From: Cryptomeria japonica
Lineage: Eukaryota; Streptophyta; Pinopsida; Cupressales; Cupressaceae
Direction: 5' to 3'
Length of the DNA: 64,000 bases
NCBI RefSeq assembly: GCF_030272615.1
Contig: NC_081413.1
Span: forward strand, 553,811,136-553,875,135
The notes under the pieces are model-generated. The model saw only the letters and a program-made list of their open reading frames with translations, had not been told where the DNA came from and did no database searches. This document shows, one piece after another, positions 11,345 through 22,828 of the stretch (its first letter is position 1; the number at the start of each line of letters is the position of its first letter). The translations under genes and the position numbers were made by a program.

Positions 11345-12865
11345 TCATGTATAATTTGATGATGAAGCTCCATCTTTGTTGTAATTTGGAAGAGGATTTT
11401 TAAAGGTGTCGTAATCACCATTTGTCTTGAGACCATCGACTGTTAAATCACCTCTATCAATCATGTCTTGAACAATGTTTTTAAGCCTCATGCAATCATT
11501 TGTTTGATGTCCTTTGTTTTGATGAAAATCATAGAAGTGTGAGTCATTCCAACAAGGTGGTTTGACCTGGGGTTCAAAGTTGTTTATAGCTGGTAATGTG
11601 ATAATCTTGTTTGCCAGGAGTTCTTTGAATGCTGATTCTAATGATTGCCCCAATGGTGTGTAAATGCGTTGATTTGGAAAGTTGTTGGTGTTACCCCTTG
11701 AATTAGGATTAGGTCCTCGATTTGTGCTGTTCTTTTGGGTATTGTTGGTATTGTTCGCATTTGAAGGTTCTGGATTGGTATTTGGTGCATAAGTATTAGT
11801 GCCTTGGTTGGCACCCTTTTGATTCTTGGTAGCCTAAGGATTACCTAATAAAGCCAATACTGGTTGTTTGGACTTTACATCATTAGCATCGTTTCCTCCT
11901 TCATTTCCAGTATTTTTGTTTCTGGTCCAGAACCTAGATTTGTCTAAGTTGTTGTTGTTCTGGTTATTGAAATGAGAGTTGGATGAATTAGTTCCTTCTT
12001 TAAAGAACTTCAATGTTTCTTTCTTGATACATGCTTTCCCTACTTGGATTCCATTTTCGATCAATTTGGCAAAAGATGGTCTGCATTGGAGCTTGAGTAT
12101 GTAACTCATCTCACTATTTAGATTATCGATGAAAATTTCCATCTTTTCCTTTTCGGGCACATCTCGAGGATATTTCGAAACCATCCATCTTCGACGTTGA
12201 AGAAACACAATGAATGTTTCATTGTTTTTCTATTTGGTATTGCAGACATCTAGCATGGTGATTGCATGTTGAATATTGTAGCAGTATTGAGTGATAAATT
12301 TGTTGACTAATTCATCAAAGGATCTGATAGGAAGTGTGAGTTTGGATAACCACTCCATTGTTTGCCCTCCCAAGCTTCTTGGGAATAACATCATCAAATA
12401 GGTGTCATCATGGGCAAATTCAAGGCTCATGGTACAAAAATCTTGAACATGATCACGAGGATCGCTCTTACCATCATATTTGTCAAATTTGGGAATATTT
12501 GAATTCGGGGGAAAAGGTATCATGTTCAACCTTCTGTCAAAAGGGTAAGGACAAATTTCATTTAAGGAATACCGTATTGTTGTCCCTTGTTGCATGTCCT
12601 TCATTTTTCTTTGCAACATTTGTATTTGTTGTGTGAGAGAAACCAAGGAATTTGTTTGTCGAGGGAAGAGTTCTTCCCTTTCGTTATCCCTAGTTTGGGT
12701 ATGTGTGTGTTCTGGTATGTTTAGCTCAGGTATGTTTTGCTTAGGGTCATGTGCTTCCTCTTCTCTTTGTTGTTCTTGATAAGTATAATTTTGAGACCTT
12801 GTTCTAAAGATGTCAGTATCGAAGTCTTTAGGGATCCTAACTCTTTTGCTTGTTAGCATGAGCAA
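11345..12865 (-). pseudogene. E2 gag with Tat-type zinc knuckle (decayed)
   Basis: The frame begins at or before 12865. It has an acidic, Gln-rich N-terminal part, the capsid-like retrotransposon gag domain (MMLFPRSLGGQTMEWLSKL, then FDELVNKFITQYCYNIQ) and a basic linker. A knuckle-like motif follows with spacing Y-x2-H-x4-H-x4-C (FYDFHQNKGHQTNDC), where the first Cys of the Tat-type C-x2-H-x4-H-x4-C array is replaced by Tyr. E4 has the intact version (CEFHKSKDHKTGNC). Three stops break the frame (12230, 11834, 11345). Coding may extend upstream towards 13570 in broken frames. The protein would form the virus-like particle. Confidence 0.88.
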
Positions 12866-13930
12866 GTATTTTTCTTTGTCAGCCTTATGAGTTTTTCCAC
12901 AAGTTTTTGAAATGAAGTGCTTTCTTGAAACTCTTGGAGGAGCTGCTCAGAAATCTTTGTGTCTTCTAGATTTGGATACTCGAAAGGATTTGATAATCTT
13001 CAACCCATACTGGACTCTGGTTGTGATTCTCTTTGCTTGTTTCATTGAGAACGAGTGACATCGGGCATCTAGTAGAAACTTTTTGTGACAAAGGGGATGA
13101 ATTCTTCTTTTGCGTGTTGTTCAGGAGTTGGTGGTTCAAATCGAGGTATGTTATAAGTGATGCAAACTTCTGGGAAGAAAGTTGGATTGATCTTTCCTCC
13201 ATGATTTAATTGCTGGTTGAATGCTGATTTTTGGCAAAAGATGTACTTCTCAATGGCTCTTCATCAAATTCGTTTGACTTGTCTTGAAGATATAAGTGCA
13301 TATGACGGGGAAATGTGTGATGAGATTTGAAGAGTTGGTGATTGATGTAGAGAAATTTATTCTGTTTAGCAAGTTTCTAGGAACTATGTTGTCGTTTCTT
13401 CAACTTAGTGTTGGGATGAAGACTTTTTCTTCTCAAAATATGAGGAGTGGTCATACACAGGTGATCAATGGTTTCCTTTGATTTTTTTGGATTATGATAC
13501 TTTGTTTGAAAACTTAAGCCCACTTTCATCAAGTGAAGGTTTAGATGCCCCCTCACGACAAAGTGCATCAAATGATATGGAATAAGAGCCTTCCTGATAT
13601 GGAAACTCGATTTGACAACTTAGGTTTAAACTAGGTATGTTTTGATGTTGGAATCTGTTTAATTGGCAGACCTTTTGATCAGTGTGATGATGTTACCTGA
13701 TTTTGATAGGAGAAAGTGTTATCCTTAGCTAGTTTTAGATTTTTGACAACTTTTGTTCTAAGAATGACTTGTTTGATTGTTTAGAATAGTTTTGATGTTC
13801 TGAATCGAGTTTTGTTTGATGAAGTCGACTGAAGATCCAAAAGGGTGTTTGAAACTGATGTTTAAACTTTTTCAAGAAGGTTCATTTTTTCTCTTTGTTT
13901 TCATAGTTTTATCTATGTGCGAAGACAGAG
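12866..13930 (-). other. E2 gag N-terminal/leader transition, no clear domain
   Basis: Short minus-strand frames (13202-12966, 13571-13377) are Ser/Asn/Gln-rich and could be the decayed N-terminal extension of the E2 gag. No family motif was seen, and the start of gag cannot be fixed. Confidence 0.35.
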
Positions 13931-13935
13931 ACTGG

Positions 13936-14280
13936 ATGCGCTAAACTTTGACTCAGACGCATTGTTTAAAACCACCAATGCGCTAAGCTGCCTGTGTTAT
14001 GCGCTAAACCAATGTTTTGACTTTTTTTTTTAAAGGAATGGTTATGCGCTAATCTGTCCTGAGTATATGCTAAATTTTAGACTCAAAGTGTTACAGTTTG
14101 CCCCCAATGTGCTAGGTTGATGCTTCAATGCGCTAATATGTCCTTAAGAAGCGTAGATGTTTAGTTGCCAAATGTTCAGACTATTATGTGTTGTTTTTGA
14201 GAATGAATGCGCTAAGTTTCAGCTTCTATGCGCTAAAGTTTTCTCCAGATGTGCTAGGATGTTATTCCTACATGCTAAAC
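13936..14280. repeat. E2 leader: array of the short motif ATGCGCTAA (cluster 1)
   Basis: Exact ATGCGCTAA occurs at about 13936, 13978, 13999, 14044, 14128, 14207 and 14228, with degenerate copies (ATGTGCTAG, ATATGCTAA, CATGCTAA) at about 14066, 14107, 14249 and 14272. Spacing is mostly 20-45 bases and the spacers are dissimilar. All are in one orientation on the plus strand. No reading frame explains them. Confidence 0.85.
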
Positions 14281-15780
14281 TACTCTGTTTCATTTTGCTT
14301 GTGGGTTTTTTTGGAAATTTTAACACTTTCTTAACTTTGATAGATGATTTTCTGAAGTATAAAATGCAAACACAGCATGAAAAAGATGACCATTTTTTCT
14401 TATTCTAAACAAAGAGTGTATGTTCTGCGAGGATGTGTTCAAATTCCCAATGTTTTCATAGGTTTGGATACAAATAATACAATTCAGGAAGACTCTTTAT
14501 TCAAGGGTCATCAATAATATCATAGCCCACTAGTCTCGATACTCCGTCAGCTCAAACAACCATGTCACCCCTTAGAGGGCACCCGTTTTTTTTCCTTTTG
14601 CCATAAATTAACCCAAAGTGAATTGCTTCACAATTGAGTAGCTATCTTGAGAGATATATGGTGAGTAATCTTGGGGGTGGATTCTTCCCCACCCTTGGAC
14701 TATGACATTGAAGATGTCTGGATACTGACTCAGCTCAAGGTTTCTATTTCTAAGGTTCGTAATCAAGCTTCTTGTTCGGCCGTCAGTGATAAACTCCCTC
14801 GAGAGGCTTTCCAACCTTTAGAAAAAAGGCTTTACATATCGTAAAGATACTGGGAGAAGGCTAATCACTGTGCGAAACCATTGAAAGGGACTTTCATCAC
14901 CCTCCACTTTTGATTATAGTGGGTTAGAATACTTGGCGATAAAGTCGTTTCCCACTTAGGTCGTTCCCCTCTCACCGACCATTTAAATGGCGCTCTAAGA
15001 GCAACTCGGGAGGGCAAGCCTGCTAAAGGTTGTAAATTCTTGAAATACTAAAAGCGTAAGAGTGGTTTGGCTTTTTGGTCACCTAGTTAAGGGAAGAGCA
15101 TATACCTTCCACTTTCGAGACAAGGCACAAAATAATTCATTTTAATCCCACAATTTAGTTATTTGCTAATTCTTAGTGGGAGATGTTGCTCAAAAAAGGA
15201 ATGGTGTTCTTTTTAACTCCCAAATCAATGATTTTTTAAGCTAAGTAATGAAATCCGGGTCAACAAAACAAATTTTTGAGATGGTCAACAAAATGAATTC
15301 GATAGGGGAAAGATTTCTCTCTTTTGCTTTATCTAGAACTTGAAAATGAGGTTCTTTAACTTTATGCAAGAAATGAAATGGATCCTTTTAAACACCAATG
15401 GATGGTGAGGTTCATTTTTAAACTTTGCACAAATAAAAGTTGTTTTGTTTTTTTTAAAACCCAAAAACGAAGTGTTTTTTCTTCTTATGCAAGTAAAGTA
15501 AGGTTTTGTTTGTTGTTCTTTTTAAGTACTCCAAAAGAGAATGAGTTCAATTTTACTAATGAGGAAATGAAGAAAAATTTTAAATAACTAACTTAACCAA
15601 GTTAGAAATAAAAAATTTAATCACAAACCTAACTTAGTAAAAGGAAAATCTCTCGATCCTGCAAACAAACGTTAGTCACCTACAAATAAAAACTAGTTAG
15701 AAAACAAAAATTTTAAGGTGGACTTCTACAAGTCTAATTTTTTGTCTCTGTTACAATTCTACTTTTTTTTTGTTTCTGTC
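14281..15780 (-). other. E2 non-coding leader
   Basis: No protein-like frame. It lies between the two motif clusters, contains punctuated GC-richer text around 14480-15060 and is AT-rich after 15130. Its position between PBS and gag fits the long 5' leader typical of Tat elements. Confidence 0.5.
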
Positions 15781-16015
15781 ATGCACTAATCTATAGACCA
15801 GATTCGCTAGCAAAAAGTCCAGATGTGCTACGTTGTTGTCTACATGCATTACACTGGTGTTTTAAAGCACTGAGACCTACAGGAAATAACATAAATGATA
15901 TGCACTAAAGTTAAGTCTCTATGCACTACAGAATGGTATCAATGCGCTAAAAAAATCAGCCAGATGCGCCAAAGTAAAGACCAGATGCGCTATAGAATGG
16001 TGTCCATGCGCTGAT
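15781..16015. repeat. E2 leader: array of ATGCGCTA-like motifs (cluster 2)
   Basis: Ten or so copies occur of ATGCGCTA and variants (ATGCACTA, ATGTGCTA, ATTCGCTA, ATGCGCCA). The best copies are near 15940, 15964, 15982 and 16007, at about 18-25 base spacing. They are in the same orientation as cluster 1 and end some 65 bases before the primer-binding-like site. Confidence 0.75.
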
Positions 16016-16079
16016 TAAAGTTTTTCGTGTACCTGCAAAGTTAGTCGTGCATCAAAAATGATTTGATAAATGGGGTTAT

Positions 16080-16101
16080 GCCCCATGGTGGGCACCAAAA
16101 A
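16080..16101 (-). promoter_or_regulatory. E2 primer-binding-like site
   Basis: Directly inside the LTR end (minus ...TGCATACA) the minus strand reads TTTTTGGTGCCCACCATGGG. This is placed like the E4 site TTTTGGCAAGCCCAGTGGGA and begins with TGG as tRNA-complementary sites do. I do not name the priming tRNA. Confidence 0.55.
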
Positions 16102-17042
16102 TGTATGCAGGAAAAGTGGCTCGATGAAATGAATATTACGAGTTTAGGACTAGTCCACACACCAATGGGACTCTTGGTGCAAGTTATGGAGCTGTATGGA
16201 ATAGCTCAACTTTCGAAGGGATGTTCCATTGTTCTCTATCTCACAAGACCCCTTAAGCCAATGCCTTTTCTCTCAGGTCACTAAGCAAAGTGACTTAGGG
16301 ATGACAATCATGAGAATGAGGGATGCTTGATCAATCTAACATGAATGCAATCCTAATGTGCATAATATTAATGAAAAATGAACTAAACTAGCATGCATAT
16401 GATGATAAGATGAAAGGATTAGTAACAAAACTATCCTAGCATGCTATAATAGTTTGAGATGATTATTATGTGATAATACAATGCCTATTTTAAGATGCTA
16501 TGAAGATTATCAAAGAGAGGCTAAATGCTTGATTAAAATGATTTAGATTAGATGCTTAGTAAAATATCTATAAGTTTGATACTAAAGACTTGGATGATAA
16601 ATGGAGGAAAGAGAGCTCTATTTATAGGAAAAATAGGGCAATGAAGGGTCAATATTGGATGATCCTATCAAGGGTCAGGATTGAAAGTTATTAATCCATG
16701 TTTACAATTCTCACCAATGAAATGGTGATAATTGTCAATGTAAGACTGCTTGAGAGGAGATGCAAGAAGCATTAAATGCTTGAGAAGACCTCATGGTTAC
16801 CTTAGAAGGTAAGGGTTAAGGTTAGGTTAAAATTATTCATTGGATAAAGCTTTTACCCAAAGGATAAACTCTTGTGCAAGGGTTAAAGGAATAACCATGG
16901 TAAAAGAAATGAATACTTGATGAGACCCTAGGGTTAGATGAGGGTTGAGTTAGGAAAAAAGCCTCCAGCCATGTAAAAAGATTGAGTTAACCATTAATGG
17001 TTATGTAAGAGACTTAAATGGTTAAGTTGTTGAGGACATAAA
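16102..17042 (-). repeat. E2 5' LTR, 3' part (before the E3 insertion)
   Basis: On the coding strand this is the LTR end, finishing CATACA at 16102 directly beside the PBS-like site. A TATA-type box, CCTATAAATAGAG on the minus strand, lies at about 16616-16628, in position for the element's promoter. The LTR is broken at 17042 by E3 (target duplication ATAAA 17038-17042) and resumes at 23624. Confidence 0.75.
16616..16628 (-). promoter_or_regulatory. E2 LTR TATA box
   Basis: Minus strand CCTATAAATAGAG, a good plant TATA element about 500 bases before the LTR end and correctly oriented for E2. Confidence 0.6.
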
Positions 17043-17833
17043 TGTTGGCAAATGCACACTCCAATGAGACATTGTAGGTGATTGAAGGTTTTGTCATTGA
17101 TGGAAACCTTACAATCCTATGACACCGGCACTAGCAAGATCAGATTCTACACCGGCACTCAGAACATCGACACCGGCAGTGAAAGGAAGCATACCGGCAC
17201 AAAAGCCGACAGGAATTTTATTGATAATGTATTTTGTTTATTATTGTAAAAACATTGTAATCCGATTTGGCAAGATGTAAAATGACTCTTATATAAGAGA
17301 GATCATTGTAGAACATTGTAAGGATGTACGATGTATAATGGATGAATGTAATTAGGCAAAATAAGGCAGACCTATATTGTGAATTATAGGTTAAGGGTTT
17401 ATGTAAGAAGCAGAGCTATAAACTAGTACTGGATCTGGCATAGTAGATGCTATTTTGAAGTAGTGCAAGACATTGGATTTATATAATCCATTTTGTAAGT
17501 CAGTGAGACTTCCATTTTGAGCAGTGAGCTCTAGGCACTTGGCCTTCCTGCATGTGCAGGCCCCTCTTATAGCAGTAATATTTTCTTATTGGCCAGTAAG
17601 TGAATATTGTGGGTCACAAATCCCACCGAGGTTTTTCCCACATCGGGTTTCCTCGTTAAACTATTGTGTTATGGTGTGTTTTTCATGTGGTTGTTTCTAT
17701 CTCTATTTATTTCATTATTTTCTGTTTACTAGTACACAGTTTTAACTTGCTCTACATGTTTTAAATTAATAAATTCCAATTATCGGTTAGATACTGATTC
17801 ATCCCCCTCTCAGTATCTGTGGGAATCCTAACA
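17043..17833 (+). repeat. E3 5' LTR
   Basis: Starts TGTTGGCAAATGC and ends ATCCTAACA. Four ACCGGCA motifs lie in the first 160 bases, TATATAAG is at 17290-17297 as the likely TATA box, and a homopolymer-rich CACCCCC(T) tract lies near the end. Its partner is 22829-23623. Confidence 0.95.
17290..17297 (+). promoter_or_regulatory. E3 LTR TATA box
   Basis: TATATAAG in the context ACTCTTATATAAGAGAG; the same site is at 23076-23083 in the 3' LTR. It is correctly oriented to transcribe E3. Confidence 0.65.
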
Positions 17834-17835
17834 AT

Positions 17836-17847
17836 TGGTATCAGAGC
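17836..17847 (+). promoter_or_regulatory. E3 primer-binding site, initiator tRNA-Met type
   Basis: TGGTATCAGAGC starts two bases after the LTR end. It is the standard complement of the plant initiator methionine tRNA 3' end used by copia elements. Confidence 0.92.
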
Positions 17848-17904
17848 CTGGTCATCTATTTTTAGAAGCCTAACAACTTGAGGAAGATCTTGCCACCGGT
17901 AGAC

Positions 17905-18920
17905 ATGGAAAATTTGATAAAGCAGTTGGAAGCAGCCCTCTCAGACTTTGATACAGAAAAGTTGAAAATATCAAACTTGAAGATGATCTAAAGGCAGCTC
18001 AGGAAATTATTCAAGCACTTCAAGGAAATCTTACCATTGCAAGAAACAATAGAAGAGAACTCTGTGAAAAGATGCAAAATGAGAATGATGAAAAAGAAAC
18101 TCTTAATGAGCAGATAAGCAAGCTAAAACAAGAGAACATGAGAACAAGGAATGAGATGTAGGATATGACTATGAGATTTTGTAAGGAAATTGAAGATAGG
18201 AAGAAGAATGAAGAAGATTTGACTAGAAGACTAAGTGATGCATCAAATGAGAACACTAGACTTAGCTATGAAAATGATTTGTTGAAAATAGATCTGATGC
18301 ATACACAAAATGACTCCAATGAACTGATGAGGTAGAAATAAATCTTAGAAAGAGAACTAGATACTACAAATTAGCATTAAAAAAAATTCAAGAAAAGTTC
18401 AGAAGAACTTGGTGACTTGTTGAAGAATCGAAAACCTAATGGTGACACTTGTGGACTTGGCTTTGAAGCTGGAGAAAGCTTCGGTACTGCAAACACACAT
18501 GATCATAGTAAACCAATAAGACAACCTACTACTTATAAATTCAATGGCAAATGCTTTAACTATAACAAGTATGGTCATAGAGCAAATCAATGTAGATCTA
18601 GAAGTTATCAAAATACCAATGCACCCACCAGTCAATGTTCAAAATACAACAAAATTGGTCATAACTCTGAAAATTGCAGAATGAATGTTAGATGTTATGT
18701 TTGTGGAAGATTTGGACACTTATCTAACCAATGTAGAACACAAACCGGCATAGGATATGGAAAGGCTATTCAAAAAAATAATGTGACTTGTTATGCATGT
18801 AACAAAATTGGACATTATGCTAAATTTTGTAGAAGCAAGTCCTCACTGGTAAACAACAAAGGTCCTAGTTTGAAAGGAAAAGAAAAAGTTGAAGAAGTTA
18901 AGCATGAATTTTCAAAATAA
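17905..18920 (+). pseudogene. E3 gag-like ORF: coiled coil plus four zinc knuckles
   Basis: The ORF starts at ATG 17905 and shifts frame near 17970. It then reads a long charged heptad-like coiled coil (ELCEKMQNENDEKETLNEQ) to about 18400, with stops at about 18160 and 18333-18375. From 18555 four CCHC-type knuckles follow: CFNYNKYGHRANQC, CSKYNKIGHNSENC, CYVCGRFGHLSNQC and CYACNKIGHYAKFC. The last two are perfect C-x2-C-x4-H-x4-C. In the first two the second Cys is Tyr. The basic tail ends at 18920. Four tandem knuckles are unusual for copia gag, which normally has one, and no capsid domain was recognised. The role is presumably RNA binding and packaging. Confidence 0.8.
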
Positions 18921-19320
18921 TGGATTAGGAAATGAAAACTGAATGTTGATAGGAATACTCCTCCACCGGCAGAATGGAAGAGCACTCCACCGACAGGAGA
19001 CTCTTCATCTAATTGAAGAAAATTTCTTGAGGGTTTGGCAATCAAATGTGAAATATGCTATCATTCCCTCGGTTGATGGTAAAGAGTAGAAATTACTTCT
19101 ATACCGGTAGATAAAGTTAAGTGACTACTTAACCAGCATGCATTAAATGTGGTAGTTGGCAAAATAACATTATAAATTAGTGTTTTTGGCTCCATTTTAC
19201 TTCATCGAGCATTCAAACATTCGAAGAGCTCGAAATTTCCAGAGCTAAGGTATTTCGAGCAAAGGAGCAAAGCATCTCAACAATCAATCTTTCCAAAGGC
19301 AGAAAAAGGTATTTATAATC

Positions 19321-22300
19321 ATGGCATCCTCCTCTATACCTGAATTCATAGCAAACCCTACTATTGTGGAAGTAATCAAGCGCGCTAGGCCCGTATTTCG
19401 GCTAGTTCTTGAGATAGCAAAGAAGGATGATAATATAGGTGCATTCTCCCAAATTCCCAAAGGAGTAGTTTTTGCAGAAGACCCTAGAATTTATATCCAT
19501 TGCCATATAGAAGAATTAGGGGATGAAGAAATCAAGAACATGTACAAAACTGTTATTTGTGATGATTTCGATAATGTAAAACCTGAACACCAAATTATTG
19601 AAACCCTAGGATTCACTGAAATCCTTAGCATTCCAGATTTCCCCAAGGAAGTTATAAGGATAGTATTGAGCTGGGTACATGGTGCATTCTTTTGGCTAGA
19701 TTCGGTTCATAAAATTACAAAGGAAGTTGTGAAAGCTGTAACAGGGTTACCCTCCACCAGTAACAAACTTGACAAGACAAAGAAGGTCTCAAATGACCTG
19801 GTAATGAACCTAATAGGTGCAACATCTGACAAAAGATCTTTAAGGGTGAATGATGTGACTGACATAAATGTGAGATTCATTAGCATGATTCTAGGTTACA
19901 AAATAGCTCATGCAAATAGACTTAACTCAGTTTCCAGCTTATGCATAAAAAGTGCTCATGATATGGTTAAGGATAATGTGAAAATTGATGTATGTGAATG
20001 GTTAAAAGATGAATTGATTGATAATCTAGGAAAGATCAAGAAGGATAAGAAAGGGACATTTAGGTTTGGCAATTTACTTGTATGTCTGATGCTACATATA
20101 ACAAAATAGGTTCCCAGTATAGGTAACAGAAACCTTGGATTTGACATACCAGTAGGAAAACAGTTATCTAATTTATTGAATAACATGGGTGAAAACAAAG
20201 AGAAGAATATCAATGAGTATTTTCTAGCACTAAAGGCCAGAATGAACACTAGAGTCAGACTGTCACAAGAAATTGTGAATAAATATAAGGATGAGATATG
20301 TTTTGTTATCAAGAAAGATGAGATCTGGATGGAAGCAGTGATCCCAAGAACAATTTGGGTTACTAAAATGGGCTATGAGACCGATGATCACATCTTTGAA
20401 ACATATGCAAAAGCCCTTCTGGAAGCACCCAAGGAACCTGAGGAAGAGGTATTTGGCAGTGCAGAAATGATTGAAAACCAAATTCAATCCAAGAAGAGAG
20501 TAAAGAAAGTAGAAGCAACTATGAGGAGAGGTTCAAGATAGGCTAAGGCTATCAAAGAAGATGTACTAAAACAAATTGGTATCACTGAAGATGAGTTGGA
20601 AGCAATACAACTTGAAACTCACCTTTCACCGGTAGCTACTTCTTCAGAGAGTGATATGCCTATAGCATTTAAAAGAGTTGTAAGGAAAAGGGAACCTTCA
20701 CCGATATCCATCCCTTCACCTAGAAGAACCAGGCAAAAACAGTAGGCAGTGAGGCCCCCATTCAAGAAGACAAATCCTAAGAAGAAGAAGTTGACACCAA
20801 AGAAAATGACTCAACAAAATATTGCTCTGATTGATAGACTGTTAGATGAGACCATAGAAGAAGGAAAACTCAAAAACATCAACAAACTATATGACTCACT
20901 ATCAGTTGATGATAAAGAAAAGGTTGAAAACAATGTTATTTTACACTTGGATATCTACAAGAAGTTATTGATGCAAGTTGTAGATGAACTACTAGATGAA
21001 CTATTCAAGAGACTAGAAGCAAGAAGGCAAGCTGTTGTAGTACTTGACAAGAAGATAAAAGTTGAAAAATTACTTGTTGTCTACCCAGTTAACTCTCCGA
21101 AAGAAATAGATGATCTAATTGTAGAGGCCAATAGGTCAATATTCTCTACCGCACACCGACATATTGCACTAATGGTTGGAAGAGTAAATGAGGTTACAGA
21201 GGAAACTGCAAATGGATGGGATATATTCCTTGTGGAGATGGAAAAACAGGAAGAGTATAGGAACCCCAAGCCAATCAAAGTTTATCAAAAGGACAAAGAT
21301 AAGGGAAAAGGGAAGGTTGGTGGTCCTCCAAGCTTAAAGATAACTGATAATTTACCCCCACTGCCTCAAGATACTCCACCGGTAGCAAAAACTGAATACC
21401 AACCGACAGATGATAGTATGGATGTATCACAAGAGGATATAAATCCTAATTCTGAGGTACTATACACTGTGGATGTTGATACTCCAAAAGTCAATATTGT
21501 GGTAGATAAAGACACAACCGGTAAGACACATATGGCTAGTGAGCCACCGGTAACTAATAACACTGATAACACTGAAGGAAAAGAGGCAGATGATAACACA
21601 GCTCAACAGGTAGAAACTCAAATAGAAACACAAACAGATCAACAAACAGGACAACAAACAGAGCAACAGGCTCCAAAACAACAAGAAGTAAATGCAGAAT
21701 CAGTGCCACCGACATCTAGTGAACAAGGCAGACCATTGTTTAAGGAAATGGAAACACAGACTGACCTACCAGAGGTCACTACAAGCAAGGATAGTGCTCC
21801 CACCGGCAGAATTCAGAATGTTGGTTCCTCTTCTGCAGGATTTAAATCAACAAATGTAACTGAAGTTCTTTTAGATTCTTTAAAGAAAATAACAGATTGT
21901 AGTTCATAGGCTTATAAAGCTATAGATGACACAATTCCAATTTTGAAGATGATAGCTCCAAAATGCAATATAGATAATAAGGATTCTTTAAGTCAACTTG
22001 ACACTTTGTCCAAGTATATTACTAACAACATAGTGACAGTTGAACAAATAAAGGAAGAAGCATTCAAAGAGTAGTTAGAAAAAGAAAAACATAAATTCTT
22101 TGAGGAACAAATAAAGAAGTGTACAAGGCAGTTTGACACACTTCTACCGGAATTGTGCAACACACTTAAGGAATTCAAAACTTTGTATAGAGACACTTGC
22201 AAGACAAACTTTTTGACAATTGACATTGACAGGAAAATGAGCAAGATACAGGAGGAAATTAATAAGCTAGCTGACAATTTTATTAATTCATTTGATTCAT

Positions 22301-22473
22301 TATCAATTTTTGAGCAAAAGATAACAGGTTTTGAGGAAGAGTTACTAAAGCTAGAAAGAGAAAAGGAGAAAATAAAAAGCAAGGCTAAGGATCTGAAATG
22401 GAGATTAAGTCCAAAGTTGGACTACTTAGCATGTTTAAGGAAAGAAATATTTGAAGCATTAATACAAGGATAG
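19321..22473 (+). pseudogene. E3 long accessory ORF of unknown function (1051 codons, five premature TAGs)
   Basis: A single frame from ATG 19321 to TAG 22471-22473. It is interrupted only by TAG codons at 20107, 20539, 20743, 21907 and 22072; no frameshift is needed. Residues 1-260 are a globular, mostly helical domain (FFWLDSVHKITKEVVKAVTG, then WLKDELIDNLGKIKKDKKG). Residues 290-470 continue it and end acidic. A basic Pro/Arg stretch follows (SPRRTRQKQ), then another helical block to residue 650. A disordered Gln/Thr/Pro-rich linker comes next (QTDQQTGQQTEQQAPKQQ), and the last 170 residues are coiled coil. It has no retroviral enzyme motif. The N-terminal WLD...ITKEVV...TGLP pattern vaguely recalls helical domains of other plant transposon-associated proteins; function is unknown. 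It is transcribed in the sense direction from the LTR. Confidence 0.8.
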
Positions 22474-22815
22474 AAAACACCGGCAGAGCAAAACCAACAC
22501 CTCACCGGTACAGTTCAAAGAACAGAGGCAGCAATAAAAGACAGTAAAAAGTTTCTTGACAGCCTAAATCTGGTTTTGGCGGATCTCTTTCAAATTGTAA
22601 CCACCCGATTACAAGGTTGAGACAGGAAACCATACTCTATTGACACTTTGACAACCTTTGTCATTGATGCCAAAGGGGGAGTAGTGGTATGAGAAAATAA
22701 TCAGTTAAAGACTCATCTGCTCAGGGGGAGTTCACACATTTTTGGTTCACACATTTTTGGACTCCAATTTTTGGATACACTTTTTAAATTTTCTCATGAG
22801 TGTTGCCATCAATGC
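22474..22815 (+). other. E3 3' non-coding region
   Basis: Lies between the long ORF and the polypurine tract. It contains two more CCGG motifs (ACCGGCA at 22479, ACCGGTA at about 22504) and a phrase, GATGCCAAAGGGGGAG, that occurs near 22665 and again at the PPT (near 22811). Confidence 0.6.
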
Positions 22816-22827
22816 CAAAGGGGGAGA
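22816..22827 (+). promoter_or_regulatory. E3 polypurine tract
   Basis: AAAGGGGGAGA directly before the 3' LTR, two bases upstream of its first base. A second copy of the same purine run lies near 22671-22681. Confidence 0.75.
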
Positions 22828-22828
22828 C

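Noticed and set aside
7120-12865. Integrated plant pararetrovirus
   Set aside because: Gag, protease, RT, RNase H and aRNH order, Tat-type knuckle and LTRs fit a Tat retrotransposon; no movement protein or viral capsid motif was seen.
17836-17850. tRNA gene fragment
   Set aside because: It is the 12-base primer-binding complement adjacent to an LTR, with no cloverleaf around it.
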